A stretch of 64,000 nt of DNA from Cognatiluteimonas lumbrici (GCF_006476065.1 NZ_ML636798.1:62001-126000); one strand, 5' to 3'. Shown: positions 1 through 12,403, counted from the stretch's first letter. The notes: generated from the sequence alone by a model not told the origin. A program made the numbers and translations.

Positions 1-1
1 C

Positions 2-235
2 AGCGGTTTCCGGCCGATGCTCAACGCGCTGGCCGATGTGCCCCAGCGCAGCCTGTTCAAGCTGGTCTGCGTCGGCGAGGAGCAGCGCGTGGTCGGGATC
101 CACCTGCTCGGCGACGCCGCCGACGAGATGCTGCAGGGATTCGCGGTGGCGCTGAAGCGCGGCATCACCCTCGCCGACCTGCACGCGACGGTGGCGATCC
201 ACCCGACCTCGGCCGAGGAAGTGGTGCTGATGTAG
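2..235 (+). CDS. gor: Glutathione reductase-type flavoprotein, C-terminal fragment
   Basis: The 5' part lies outside the window; 77 residues remain. They match the dimerisation domain of class I pyridine nucleotide-disulfide oxidoreductases: the FKLVCVGEEQRVVGIHLLGD strand-turn, the DEMLQGFAVALKRGITLADL helix and the terminal HPTSAEE. In this family that His-Pro-Thr segment supplies the His and Glu that activate the redox-active Cys pair of the partner subunit. The HPTSAEEVVLM ending resembles bacterial glutathione reductase (NADPH-dependent reduction of GSSG in the cytoplasm) more than lipoamide dehydrogenase, but the N-terminal FAD and CxxxxC segments that would settle this are not visible. 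The downstream operon converges on it with only three bases between the stop codons. Confidence 0.72.
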   Translation, partial: SGFRPMLNALADVPQRSLFKLVCVGEEQRVVGIHLLGDAADEMLQGFAVALKRGITLADLHATVAIHPTSAEEVVLM

Positions 236-238
236 CGG

Positions 239-1501
239 TCAGCGCAGCGCGGCTTCCGCGCGCGCCGACAACACCGCCTTCTCGCCCGCGTTCGCGGTCA
301 GCTCCGCGGCACGGGAGAAGGCCTCGCCGGCTTCGCGCGCGCGCCCCAGCCGCTGCAGCAGGTCCCCGTGTACCGCGTGCAGCGGCGCGTACTGCTGCAG
401 CTTCGGTTCCCCGAGCAGCGGCTGCAGCAGGACCCAGGCCGCGTCGGCGTCCTGCGAGCGCGACACCGCGACCACCCGGTTGAGTTCCACTACCGGCGAA
501 GGGTGGGCCCGGGCCAGCGCGGTGTACAGCGCCGCGATCCTCGGCCAGTCGGTGTCCTCCGCGCGTCGCGCGCGGGCATGGCATTCGGCGATCGCCGCCT
601 GCAGCACGTAGCTGTCGCGCGCGCCGCCGAGTGCGAGCGCGCGCTGCAGCGCGGCCTGGCCGCGCGCGATCTGGCCGTGGTCCCAGCGCCGCCGGTCCTG
701 CGCGTCCAGCAGGACCGGGTTGCCGTCAGCGCCGACCCGCGCGGCGCTGCGCGAGGCCTGCAGTTCCATCAGCGCCAGCAGTCCGTGCACCGCGGCCTCG
801 TCCGCCATGCGATGGGCCAGGATGCGGCCCAGGCGCAGCGCCTCCTCGCACAGGCCCGTGCGCATCCAGGCGTCACCGGCACTGGCCGCGTAGCCTTCGT
901 TGAACACCAGGTAGACCACCTCCAGCACCGACTCCAGGCGCTCGGGGAGCGCGTCGCGGCGCGGCACCTCGAACGGCACCTGCTCGCGCGCGAGCGTGCG
1001 CTTGGCGCGCACGATGCGTTGCGCGATGGTCGCCTCCGGAACCAGGAACGCGCGCGCGATCTCGGGGGTCGACAGGCCGCACAGCAGCTTCAGCGTGAGC
1101 GCGACCCGCGCGTCCGCGGACAAGGCCGGGTGGCAGGCGACGAACACCAGCCGCAACAGGTCGTCGCCGATATCGTCCTCGAGTGCCTGGTTGTCGTCGG
1201 GTGCGGTCATGGCTTGCGGCGCGGTTTCCTCCGGGCCCCAGTGCTCGTGCTTCTCGCGGATGCGCCGTTGCTGGCGGATCGCGTCGATCGCGCGGTTGCG
1301 CGCGGTGGTGGTGAGCCACGCGGCGGGGTTGTCCGGCACGCCGTGGGCCGACCAGTGCTCGAGCGCCGCGATCCAGGCGTCCTGGACCAGGTCCTCGGCC
1401 TGGTCCAGGTCGCGGAGCTGGCGCGCCAGCCGCGCGATCAGCCCCGGCGACTCCATGCGCCAGAGCGTGCCCAGGATGTCGTGCAGCGCGGCCGCGTCCA
1501 T
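239..1501 (-). CDS. ECF-type RNA polymerase sigma factor with long C-terminal extension (ECF42-like)
   Basis: This 420-residue sigma factor is more than twice the length of a plain ECF protein. Region 2 (about residues 10-90) holds DQAEDLVQDAWIAALEHW and NPAAWLTTTARNRAIDAIR; region 4 (about 120-185) holds LKLLCGLSTPEIARAFLVPE and the recognition-helix segment. The remaining 230 residues are helical, TPR-like, and carry VYLVFNEGY and VVELNRVVAVS, features I associate with the ECF42/DUF6596 group. That group uses its C-terminal extension, not a membrane anti-sigma factor, for control and is linked to YCII/DGPF proteins, exactly the neighbours here. The ATG at 1501 was chosen because homology begins there; the open frame upstream overlaps the VOC gene. 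It is the last gene of the YCII-VOC-sigma operon, 17 bp after the VOC stop. The inducing signal is unknown. Confidence 0.88.
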   Translation of the reverse strand: MDAAALHDILGTLWRMESPGLIARLARQLRDLDQAEDLVQDAWIAALEHWSAHGVPDNPAAWLTTTARNRAIDAIRQQRRIREKHEHWGPEETAPQAMTAPDDNQALEDDIGDDLLRLVFVACHPALSADARVALTLKLLCGLSTPEIARAFLVPEATIAQRIVRAKRTLAREQVPFEVPRRDALPERLESVLEVVYLVFNEGYAASAGDAWMRTGLCEEALRLGRILAHRMADEAAVHGLLALMELQASRSAARVGADGNPVLLDAQDRRRWDHGQIARGQAALQRALALGGARDSYVLQAAIAECHARARRAEDTDWPRIAALYTALARAHPSPVVELNRVVAVSRSQDADAAWVLLQPLLGEPKLQQYAPLHAVHGDLLQRLGRAREAGEAFSRAAELTANAGEKAVLSARAEAALR

Positions 1502-1518
1502 GCGCCGATCAAAGCACC

Positions 1519-1968
1519 TCACCCCTGTTTCATGCAATTGACCATCCACGGCTTGCCGTAGCGGTCCAGCAACAGTCCCCAGCGGTGCGCCCACGGCGTT
1601 TCGCCCAGCGGCATCAGCACCTTGCCGCCGTCCGCCAGCGCCGCGAACACCCGCTCCGCCTCGCCGACGTCGCCGACATCCACGTTGATGGTGGTGGCGG
1701 CCGCGGGGTCGGCACCGTCGCCGAGCGGCGGGCCGTCGGCTGCCATCAGCACGGCGCCGCCGGCATCCACCTGGCAATGCGCCACCTGGTCGAGGGACTC
1801 GGGCGACATCCCGCCGCATCCTTCGTCGCCCCCGTCGTCGCCTCCGTCCATTGGCGGCAAGTCGCGGTACCTGGTCTCGGACACCACTTGGCCGCCCAGG
1901 GCATGTGCGTAGAACGCCATCGCATCGTGTGCCTGGCCTTGGAAATTCAGGAAGGGAATCAGTTTCAT
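1519..1968 (-). CDS. VOC superfamily protein (PhnB/glyoxalase-like)
   Basis: This 149-residue cytoplasmic protein has the PhnB-type vicinal oxygen chelate fold: MKLIPFLNFQGQAHDAMAFY at the N terminus, a middle part with DAGGAVLMAAD, and the C-terminal WGLLLDRYGKPWMVNC. PhnB-like members often lack a demonstrated enzymatic role and some bind small molecules. An unusual Asp/Gly-rich loop lies at about residues 40-55 (MDGGDDGGDEGCGG). It lies between the YCII gene (13 bp upstream) and the ECF sigma gene in one operon, so it is probably part of the same response. Substrate cannot be told from the sequence. Confidence 0.85.
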   Translation of the reverse strand: MKLIPFLNFQGQAHDAMAFYAHALGGQVVSETRYRDLPPMDGGDDGGDEGCGGMSPESLDQVAHCQVDAGGAVLMAADGPPLGDGADPAAATTINVDVGDVGEAERVFAALADGGKVLMPLGETPWAHRWGLLLDRYGKPWMVNCMKQG

Positions 1969-1981
1969 GCCACGTCCTCGT

Positions 1982-2401
1982 TCAATGGTTGCCGGTGAGT
2001 TGCCGCTGGCGCTGTTCCCCGGCGCGCAGTTCGGGGGTGAGGGCCTCGCCGAAGTCCTCCATCTCGAACACCGGTCGCAGCTCCAGTTCGGCACCGGCCT
2101 GGAAGGGGGCGCGCTTGATCCACTCGGTGGCCTCGTCGAGCGAGCGCACCTGCCACAGCCAGTAGCCGGCGAGCAGTTCGCGGGTCTCGGCGAAGGGGCC
2201 GTCGGTGACGCGATGGCGGCCGCCGTCGTCGAAGCGCACCCGGCGCGCCCTTGACGTCGGATGCAGCCCTTCGCCGGCGAGCATGATCCCCGCCGCGATC
2301 AGTTCGTCGTTGAACTCGCCCATCGCCCGCAGTTCCTCGGTCGAGGGCATCTGCCCGGCTTCGGTTTCCGGGGTCGCCTTCACCAGCACCATCACCTTCA
2401 T
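1982..2401 (-). CDS. YCII (DGPF-domain) protein
   Basis: 139 residues with the YCII-related fold: MKVMVLVKATPETEAGQMPS, then the family signature TDGPFAETRELLAGYWLWQ around residues 65-85, where the Asp-Gly-Pro-Phe motif names the family. The C terminus carries a Gln/Arg-rich tail (RAGEQRQRQLTGNH). First gene of the operon that ends in the ECF sigma factor. In this class of sigma loci the DGPF genes are the usual regulon members; their biochemical role is not established. A Shine-Dalgarno-like AGAGGAAAC precedes the ATG, and an ECF-type promoter signature is seen about 50-75 bp upstream (separate entry). Confidence 0.88.
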   Translation of the reverse strand: MKVMVLVKATPETEAGQMPSTEELRAMGEFNDELIAAGIMLAGEGLHPTSRARRVRFDDGGRHRVTDGPFAETRELLAGYWLWQVRSLDEATEWIKRAPFQAGAELELRPVFEMEDFGEALTPELRAGEQRQRQLTGNH

Positions 2402-2451
2402 GTCGGTTTCCTCTTCTTCGGGCCGGGGAATCCGCGCCCTTCACTCCGTAC

Positions 2452-2478
2452 GACGCGCGGGCGGCCACGAAATCGACA
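2452..2478 (-). promoter_or_regulatory. Putative autoregulated ECF42-type promoter of the YCII-VOC-sigma operon
   Basis: Reading on the minus strand, TGTCGA (2478-2473) is followed after exactly 17 bp by CGTC (2455-2452), about 50 bp ahead of the YCII start. As I recall it, the published ECF42 signature is TGTCGA in the -35 and CGA/TC in the -10 region, so both elements match. Autoregulation of an ECF operon is typical. No equivalent TGTCGA points toward the divergent YCII gene at 2539. This is a match by eye to a remembered consensus. Confidence 0.5.
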
Positions 2479-2538
2479 TCCCGCGCGGGCGGGACCGGGC
2501 TGGGGCATCATGGGGCCCCGCCCGAGCTTCCCGTTGCC

Positions 2539-2913
2539 ATGCAATTCCTGATCCTGGTCAACATCGACGAGGCGCTGATCGAGGCGCTCCCCGACGACGA
2601 ATACGACGCGCTGATGCGCGGCTGCCTGCGCCACGCGGACGAGCTCAAGGCGCAAGGGACGCTGGTCATGGCCCAGCAGCTCGAGGCGCCGTCCACCGCC
2701 CGCACCCTGCGCCAGCGCGGCGGCGAGGAGCGGGTCACCGACGGCCCGTTCGCCGAGACCCGCGAGCTGCTGGCGGGCTTCAACCTCATCAATGCCCGCG
2801 ACGAGGAGGAGGCGATGCGCATCGCGCGAGGTTTCCCGTGGGCGCGCTACGGCAGCCTGGAAGTCCGCCCGGTCGCCGACATGGAGGCGGAGCGCCGCCG
2901 GGTCGGGGCCTGA
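2539..2913 (+). CDS. YCII (DGPF-domain) protein, second copy
   Basis: 124 residues with the same signature as the divergent copy: VTDGPFAETRELLAGFNLIN at about residues 66-86, preceded by MQFLILVNIDEALIEALPDD. It lacks the Gln/Arg-rich tail of the other copy. The two genes are transcribed away from each other from the 137-bp gap 2402-2538, so both may belong to the regulon of the nearby ECF sigma factor, although I see that sigma signature only in the minus direction. Function of the family is not established. The following gene starts 20 bp downstream and has its own -10-like element. Confidence 0.87.
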   Translation: MQFLILVNIDEALIEALPDDEYDALMRGCLRHADELKAQGTLVMAQQLEAPSTARTLRQRGGEERVTDGPFAETRELLAGFNLINARDEEEAMRIARGFPWARYGSLEVRPVADMEAERRRVGA

Positions 2914-2920
2914 AATACCG

Positions 2921-2933
2921 TAAAATCAGGCGC
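2921..2933 (+). promoter_or_regulatory. -10 element immediately before the hutG-like start (leaderless candidate)
   Basis: TAAAAT at 2921-2926 is followed by seven bases and then the ATG at 2934. Initiation at the usual distance from a -10 would begin the transcript at or within a base of the start codon. The intervening bases hold no good Shine-Dalgarno sequence. The -35 region is weak. Confidence 0.4.
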
Positions 2934-3707
2934 ATGGACGTGTTCACGCTCCACCGCGGCAGCGTCCCGCTGCTGCTCAGCCTGCCCCACGACGGCAGCG
3001 AGATCCCGCCCAGCCTGGCCGCGCGCATGACCGACGCGGCGCGCCAGGCGCCGGACACCGACTGGCACGTCTCGCGCCTGTACGACTTCGCGCGCGAGCT
3101 CGGCGCCTCGGTGCTGGTGCCGCGCTTCTCGCGCTACGTGGTGGACCTCAACCGGCCCCCGGACGACACCTCGCTGTACCCGGGCCAGAACACCACCGGC
3201 CTGTGCCCGGCGGTCCGCTTCAGCGGCGAACCGGTCTATCGCGCCGGCGCGGAGCCGGACGCCGCCGAGGTGCAGGCGCGGGTCGAGACCTACTGGCGGC
3301 CCTACCACCAGGCCCTGCGCAGCGAACTGGCGCGGATCCGCGCCGAGCATGGCCGCGCGGTGCTGTGGGAAGGGCATTCGATCCGCGGCGAGGTGCCGTT
3401 CCTGTTCGAGGGCCGGCTGCCGGACCTCAACCTCGGTACCGCCGGGGGCACGAGCTGCACCCCGGAACTCCAGGCCCGCCTGGAAGCCGTGCTCGGGGCC
3501 CAGGCGGACTACGACTGGGTGGCCAACGGCCGCTTCAAGGGTGGCTACATCACCCGCCACTACGGCAATCCTGCCGAAGGCGTGCAGGCGGTGCAGATGG
3601 AAACCAGCCAGCGCACCTACATGGACGAGGACAGCCGGGCCTACGAGCCGGACAGGGCGGCGCGGCTGCAACCCCTGTTGCGCCGCCTGCTCGAAGCCAC
3701 GCTGTAG
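2934..3707 (+). CDS. hutG: N-formylglutamate amidohydrolase (deformylase)
   Basis: 257 residues covering the N-formylglutamate amidohydrolase family end to end. It hydrolyses N-formyl-L-glutamate to formate and glutamate, the last step of the five-step histidine degradation route, in the cytoplasm. Visible family features are LLLSLPHDGSEIPP near the N terminus (metal-binding His/Asp), VPRFSRYVVDLNRPPDD (about residues 60-77), LWEGHSIRGEVPFLF (about 143-157), FKGGYITRHYG and VQMETSQRTYM. The ATG at 2934 starts at the homology boundary; the longer open frame upstream is the out-of-frame YCII gene. No hutH, hutU or hutI lies nearby, so it is separated from any hut operon; it could instead serve another N-formyl or acyl amino acid. 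It converges on the S9 peptidase gene. Confidence 0.88.
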   Translation: MDVFTLHRGSVPLLLSLPHDGSEIPPSLAARMTDAARQAPDTDWHVSRLYDFARELGASVLVPRFSRYVVDLNRPPDDTSLYPGQNTTGLCPAVRFSGEPVYRAGAEPDAAEVQARVETYWRPYHQALRSELARIRAEHGRAVLWEGHSIRGEVPFLFEGRLPDLNLGTAGGTSCTPELQARLEAVLGAQADYDWVANGRFKGGYITRHYGNPAEGVQAVQMETSQRTYMDEDSRAYEPDRAARLQPLLRRLLEATL

Positions 3708-3732
3708 CGGCGGCGGCCGGGGCAGCCGCCGC
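3707..3732. terminator. GC-rich hairpin between convergent hutG-like and S9 peptidase genes
   Basis: GCGGCGGC (3710-3717, with an alternative register at 3707-3714) pairs with GCCGCCGC (3725-3732) around a seven-base loop. It lies in the 33-bp gap between convergent stop codons. There is no T-run, so it may be a weak terminator or an mRNA 3'-end stabiliser. Confidence 0.4.
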
Positions 3733-3740
3733 AGGCGTGC

Positions 3741-5687
3741 TCAGTCGCCGATGTACTTGTCCAGGAACGCTTCCATGCGCCGGTAGAGCTCGGCGCGGTT
3801 CTCCGGCTTGTAGAAGCCGTGGCCCTCGCCACGGGCAACCAGCGTCTCGACCGGGACCCCGCGCGCCTCGAACGCCTTGCGCAGCGCGTCGAACTGTTCC
3901 ATCGGCACGCGCTTGTCGATGTTGCCCTGGACCAGCAGCACGGGGATGGTGATGCTGTCGACGTTCTGCGCCGGCGACCATGCCTTCAGCCGCGCGGTGT
4001 CGGTGCCGAGCACGCGGTCGAGGTAGCGGCGGCCGGAGGCGCGGTCGGTGATGTCGCCCTCCTGCTTCATGACCTCGAGGTCGTACACGCCGACGTAGCC
4101 GATCGCGCACTTGTACAGCTCCGGGTAGCGGATCGGCTGCATCATCGCGGCGTAGCCGCCGTAGCTCGCGCCGTAGGTGCAGATGCGGTCGGCGTCGACG
4201 AGGCCCTCGTCGATGGCCCAGCGCACGCCGTCGGCGATGTCGTCCTGCATCTTTCCGCCCCACTCCCCGTAGCCGCGCTCCATGAACGCACGGCCGCGGC
4301 CGCCGGAGCCGCGGTAGTTCACCTGCAGCACCGCGTAGCCGCGGCTGGCCAGGAACTGGACGTCGCTGTCGTAGCCCCAGGTGTCGTACGGGCCGTGCGG
4401 ACCGCCGTGCGGCAACACCACCAGCGGCTTGGGGCCGTCGCCGGCGGGCGCGGTGTACACGCCGTGCAGCGTGAGCCCGTCGCGCGACTGGAAGCTGACC
4501 GGCCGGCTGGGCGACAGCGTGGCGGCATCCATCCACGGCCGCAGCGCGTTGACCAGCTTCACCCGGTTGGTGTCGCGGTCGAAGATGTAGTAGCTGCCAG
4601 GATTGCGGTCGCTCCATGCGAAGAAAAGCAGCTTGCGGTCGTCCCGGGTCCACTCGAGGATGGACACCATCTGCCCGGGAAAGGCCTTGAGCAGCCCGGC
4701 GTGCAGCCCCGCCCACTCGGAAGCGGTGTCGAGGTACTGCACCATCGGCTTGTCCTCGCGGTACACCACCGCGAAGGGCGGGCCGTCGTGGCCGGCGTAC
4801 ATGAGCGAGGCGATCTCCACGTCGGGGCGCCCGGCGAGGCGCTCGCGCGTGCCCTTCGCGAGGTCGACGCGGTACAGCTGCGCCGGCTCGTCCCGGTCCA
4901 CGATCATGGCCCAGGCGGTGTTGTCGTCGGGCGCCACGTAGCGCAGCGACATCGCGTAGCCGGCCAGCGACCCGGGCACCGGCTGCCAGTCGCTCCCAGG
5001 CGTCGGCCGGTAGGCGAGCACCGGGTCGTCGTTGTCGTCGGTGGTGATCCTGAGGCGCGGGCGGCCGGAATGGTCGAACTGGAAGGTCGCGGTTTCCCGC
5101 GTCTGCTCGAGCATCTCGCGACGACCGGTGCGGGTGTCGACCTTGTAGATGGAGGTGGTGCGGTCCTCGTCGCGGCGGGAGTCCGCCCAGGCGGTGAAAT
5201 CCACCAGCACCATGCCGGGCTCCTGCTCGAGCACCTTCACCACCGAGGCGAAGCCCTCGTCCTTGCGGCGGCCGCGGCGCGTACCGGAGTCGGGCACGTA
5301 CGCGAACAGCGTCTCCTGGTTCCGGCCCTTGACGTCGGTGCTCATCAGTTCGCCGTAGCTGTACGGGCGCGCCTTGAGCGGCTCCATCTTCGCGCGCGCC
5401 ACGACGATCTGCTCGTCGTCGCTCCACACCAGGTCGGTGACGTGCTGGCCGCGCGCGAAGCGCAGCACCTGGGTGTCGCCGTTGTCCAGCCTGACCACGT
5501 GCAGGCGCGTCTCCATCCCGTCCTCGGTAGGCACGGCCAGCGCCACGTACTCGCCGGTCGGCGACAGGCTGGCGGACGAGATTTCCTCGTGCCGCGCGAA
5601 GTCCTCGACCGGTACCTGCGCGGCCGCGGTCGCGCTGGCCGTGCACAGCAGGAAGCCGCCGATCCAGGCAGCGATGCGTTGTTCCAT
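3741..5687 (-). CDS. Exported S9 family (prolyl oligopeptidase-type) serine peptidase
   Basis: 648 residues. A signal peptide is evident (MEQRIAAWIGGFLLCTASATAAAQ; cleavage probably after AAA or AAAQ), so the enzyme should be periplasmic or secreted. Residues about 35-390 form a beta-propeller-like N-terminal region with WSDD and LEWTRDDRKLLFF repeats; residues 395-648 form the alpha/beta-hydrolase domain with HGGPHGPYDTWGYD (oxyanion region). The inferred triad is Ser508 in GASYGG, Asp591 in GNIDKRVP and His623 in GEGHGF. Length and order fit dipeptidyl/acylaminoacyl peptidases common and multiplied in Xanthomonadaceae. The start has AGGGG five bases upstream. A hairpin separates it from parE, so it is likely a separate transcription unit. 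Substrate is not predictable. Confidence 0.9.
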   Translation of the reverse strand: MEQRIAAWIGGFLLCTASATAAAQVPVEDFARHEEISSASLSPTGEYVALAVPTEDGMETRLHVVRLDNGDTQVLRFARGQHVTDLVWSDDEQIVVARAKMEPLKARPYSYGELMSTDVKGRNQETLFAYVPDSGTRRGRRKDEGFASVVKVLEQEPGMVLVDFTAWADSRRDEDRTTSIYKVDTRTGRREMLEQTRETATFQFDHSGRPRLRITTDDNDDPVLAYRPTPGSDWQPVPGSLAGYAMSLRYVAPDDNTAWAMIVDRDEPAQLYRVDLAKGTRERLAGRPDVEIASLMYAGHDGPPFAVVYREDKPMVQYLDTASEWAGLHAGLLKAFPGQMVSILEWTRDDRKLLFFAWSDRNPGSYYIFDRDTNRVKLVNALRPWMDAATLSPSRPVSFQSRDGLTLHGVYTAPAGDGPKPLVVLPHGGPHGPYDTWGYDSDVQFLASRGYAVLQVNYRGSGGRGRAFMERGYGEWGGKMQDDIADGVRWAIDEGLVDADRICTYGASYGGYAAMMQPIRYPELYKCAIGYVGVYDLEVMKQEGDITDRASGRRYLDRVLGTDTARLKAWSPAQNVDSITIPVLLVQGNIDKRVPMEQFDALRKAFEARGVPVETLVARGEGHGFYKPENRAELYRRMEAFLDKYIGD

Positions 5688-5702
5688 TGTGTCCCCTTGT
5701 CT

Positions 5703-5723
5703 GCAGGCCCTCCCCGGGCCTGC
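5703..5723. terminator. Hairpin between parE and the S9 peptidase gene
   Basis: GCAGGCCC (5703-5710) and GGGCCTGC (5716-5723) form a perfect 8-bp stem with a five-base loop TCCCC, eight bases after the parE stop on the minus strand. No T-run follows, so termination strength is uncertain. Confidence 0.5.
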
Positions 5724-5730
5724 CGGAAGG

Positions 5731-7632
5731 TTACACCTCCAGCGTGGCGAGGTCGCCCTTGTCCTCGAGCCAGCTCTTGCGGTCGCCCGCCCGCTTCTTG
5801 CCCAGCAGCATGTCCATCAGCGCGGTCGTCTCCACGGCGTCGTCCACGGTGAGCTGCACCAGCCGGCGGGTGTCCGGGTGGATGGTGGATTCGCGCAGCT
5901 GCGAGGGGTTCATCTCGCCCAGGCCCTTGAAGCGGGTGACGTGCACCGCGCCCTTGATGTTCTCGCGTTCCACCCGCTCGAGCAGCAGCCGCTTCTCCTC
6001 CTCGTCGAGCGCGTAGAACACCTGCTTGCCCACGTCCACGCGGAACAGCGGGGGCATCGCGACGAACACGTGCCCGGCCTCCACCAGCGCCGGGAAATGC
6101 CGCAGGAACAGCGCCGAGAGCAGGGTGGCGATGTGCAGGCCGTCGGAGTCGGCGTCGGCGAGGATGATGATCTTGCCGTAGCGCAGGCCGGAGATGTCCG
6201 GCTTGCCCGGATCGCAACCGATCGCCACCGCGAGGTCGTGCACCTCGCTGGAGGCGAGCACGCTGCCCGAGGCCACTTCCCAGGTGTTGAGGATCTTGCC
6301 GCGCAGCGGCAGGATCGCCTGGAAGTCCTTGTCGCGGGCCTGGCGCGCGCTGCCGCCGGCCGAGTCGCCCTCGACCAGGAACAGCTCGGTGCGCGACAGG
6401 TCCTGGCTGATGCAGTCGGCGAGCTTGCCGGGCAGGGCGGGGCCCTGGGTGACCTTCTTGCGGGTCACCTGCTTCTCGGTCTTGAGGCGCGCGCTGGCGC
6501 GCTCGATCGCCAGCTGCGCGATCTTCTCGCCGAGTTCCACGTGCGCGTTGAGCCACAGCGAGAACGCGTCGTGCGCGGCGCCCTCGACGAAGCCGGCGGC
6601 CTGGCGCGAGGACAGGCGCTCCTTGGTCTGGCCGCTGAACTGCGGCTCGGTCATCTTCAGCGAGAGCACGAACGCGACCCGGTCCCAGACGTCCTCGGGC
6701 GCCAGCTTCACCCCGCGCGGCAGCAGGTTGCGGAAGTCGCAGAATTCCCGCAGCGCGTCGGTGCAGCCGGTGCGCAGGCCGTTGACGTGGGTGCCGTGCT
6801 GCGCGGTCGGGATCAGGTTGACGTAGCTCTCCTGCACCAGGTCGCCGTCGGCCACCCAGGCGATCGCCCAGTCGACGATCTCGGTCTCCTTCTGGAGCGA
6901 GCCGGTGAACAGGTCGGGCGGCAGCAGCTCGGTCTTCGCGAGCCCGCCCTTCTGCAGTTCGCTCGACAGGTAGGCGCGCAGGCCCTCGTCGTAGCGCCAC
7001 TCGTCGCGCTCGCCGCTGGGCTCGTCGTGCAGGCGCACGGTCAACCCGGGGCACAGCACCGCCTTCGCGCGCAGCAGGTGGCGCAGCGCGCGCAGGTTGA
7101 ACTTCGGGCTGTCGAAATACTTCGGGTCGGGCCAGAAGCGCAGCCGGGTGCCGGTATTGCGCTTGCCCACGCTGCCCACGATGTCCAGCGCGCTGGCGCG
7201 CTCGCCATCGGCGAAGGCCATGTGGAACTCGCTGCCCTCGCGCTTGATCCACACCTCCAGCCGCTTCGAAAGCGCGTTGACCACGCTGACGCCGACGCCG
7301 TGCAGGCCGCCGGAGAAGGTGTAGTTGCGGTTGTTGAACTTGCCGCCGGCGTGCAGGCGGCTGAGGATCAGCTCGACGCCGGGCACGCCTTCCTCAGGGT
7401 GCACGTCCACCGGCATGCCGCGGCCGTCGTCGGAGACCTCGCAGGAGCCGTCGGCGTGCAGCACCACCTCGATCTCGCGGGCGTGGCCGGCCAGGGCCTC
7501 GTCCACCGCGTTGTCCACCACCTCCTGGGCAAGGTGGTTGGGGCGCGAGGTGTCGGTGTACATCCCCGGCCTGCGCCGGACCGGATCGAGCCCGGAAAGG
7601 ACCTCGATGTCTGCTGCGTCGTAACGGCTCAT
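5731..7632 (-). CDS. parE: DNA topoisomerase IV subunit B
   Basis: 633 residues, normal for ParE and much shorter than GyrB. ParE is the ATPase subunit of topoisomerase IV, which decatenates daughter chromosomes with ParC in the cytoplasm. Features: GHKL ATPase domain with LSGLDPVRRRPGMY, the Mg-binding Asn in EVVDNAVDEAL, DDGRGMPVD, and GGLHGVGVSVVNALS; the TOPRIM domain with ELFLVEGDSAGGSARQARD (about residue 420) and ILADADSDGLHI; and the C-terminal GLGEMNPSQLRESTIHP. The start ATG at 7632 overlaps the stop of the upstream exported-protein gene by 4 bp (ATGA). parC is not in the window. Confidence 0.97.
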   Translation of the reverse strand: MSRYDAADIEVLSGLDPVRRRPGMYTDTSRPNHLAQEVVDNAVDEALAGHAREIEVVLHADGSCEVSDDGRGMPVDVHPEEGVPGVELILSRLHAGGKFNNRNYTFSGGLHGVGVSVVNALSKRLEVWIKREGSEFHMAFADGERASALDIVGSVGKRNTGTRLRFWPDPKYFDSPKFNLRALRHLLRAKAVLCPGLTVRLHDEPSGERDEWRYDEGLRAYLSSELQKGGLAKTELLPPDLFTGSLQKETEIVDWAIAWVADGDLVQESYVNLIPTAQHGTHVNGLRTGCTDALREFCDFRNLLPRGVKLAPEDVWDRVAFVLSLKMTEPQFSGQTKERLSSRQAAGFVEGAAHDAFSLWLNAHVELGEKIAQLAIERASARLKTEKQVTRKKVTQGPALPGKLADCISQDLSRTELFLVEGDSAGGSARQARDKDFQAILPLRGKILNTWEVASGSVLASSEVHDLAVAIGCDPGKPDISGLRYGKIIILADADSDGLHIATLLSALFLRHFPALVEAGHVFVAMPPLFRVDVGKQVFYALDEEEKRLLLERVERENIKGAVHVTRFKGLGEMNPSQLRESTIHPDTRRLVQLTVDDAVETTALMDMLLGKKRAGDRKSWLEDKGDLATLEV

Positions 7633-8357
7633 TCGTTTCCTGGTCGGTTGGCCTGCGCCGCCTGCAGCGGTGCGCCGGTGAAGGGGTTGAAGCGGTAGTT
7701 GCCCGGGAATTCCTCGCCGGTCGCGGGATCCCGGGCCGGGGCCAACAGGCTGGCCAGCGGCAGCCGGAATGGATACTCGGTCTCGGCGATGCGCACCGTC
7801 ATGGTGCCGTCGCTGAGTGGGTCGACCAGCAGCGTGCCGTCCGCGGCACGGCCGGGGAAGGCATAGAAGTTCAGGTTGCTGCCGACGGGGCCGAGGGTGC
7901 TGGCGAACATGGGTTTGAGCGCGCCGACCAGCACCGCCATCCGCGGATCCACGTCCTCCGGAGGCAGCGGCCTGTGGGTGCTTCCGTCCGGCGCCACCAG
8001 CACCAGCTTGTCGCGCAGTTCCGCCTCGCCCATGTACGACGCGGCCCCCAGGTTGCCCATGGAGCCGCTGACCGCGGCGAGCACCACGTACTGCGAGAAC
8101 AGCGCGTTGATCTCCGCCCGCATGTCGTCGGGGATCCCGCCCTGCTGGGCTAGCGACACGTCCCAGAAGGCCGGGGGCATCCACCACACCAGGTCCAGCG
8201 TGCTGGTCGAGCCGCTGGTGACCTGGATCTCCGAGAGCAGGTCGTTGACCTGCACCTGTTCGGGCGGGCGCGCCTGCGGGCGCTGCTGGGCCTGCGCGGC
8301 GCCCGCGGCGGTGGCGAGCAGCAGCGCGGCGCTGCACGACAGGAACATGAGGCGCAT
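7629..8357 (-). CDS. Exported protein of unknown function
   Basis: 242 residues. A signal peptide is clear: MRLMFLSCSAALLLATAAGAAQAQ with an AQA-type cleavage site near residue 23. The mature part has no motif I recognise; it contains two Trp-Trp/Pro-rich patches (VWWMPPAFWDVSL) and ends with a Gly-Asn-rich NYRFNPFTG segment. Probably periplasmic. The ATG at 8357 is preceded on its strand by AACGGGGG-type bases; a longer open frame upstream would remove the signal peptide from the N terminus and overlap pyrG. Its stop overlaps the parE start by 4 bp, so the two genes are co-transcribed and coupled. Confidence 0.75.
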   Translation of the reverse strand: MRLMFLSCSAALLLATAAGAAQAQQRPQARPPEQVQVNDLLSEIQVTSGSTSTLDLVWWMPPAFWDVSLAQQGGIPDDMRAEINALFSQYVVLAAVSGSMGNLGAASYMGEAELRDKLVLVAPDGSTHRPLPPEDVDPRMAVLVGALKPMFASTLGPVGSNLNFYAFPGRAADGTLLVDPLSDGTMTVRIAETEYPFRLPLASLLAPARDPATGEEFPGNYRFNPFTGAPLQAAQANRPGNE

Positions 8358-8437
8358 CGGATTCCCCCGTGGAAAAGGAGCCCATGGTAAACCGTGGCCG
8401 CCCGGTCCAGCCCGTCCTGCGCGGCCTGCCCATCCGG

Positions 8438-12403
<3,966 letters not shown>

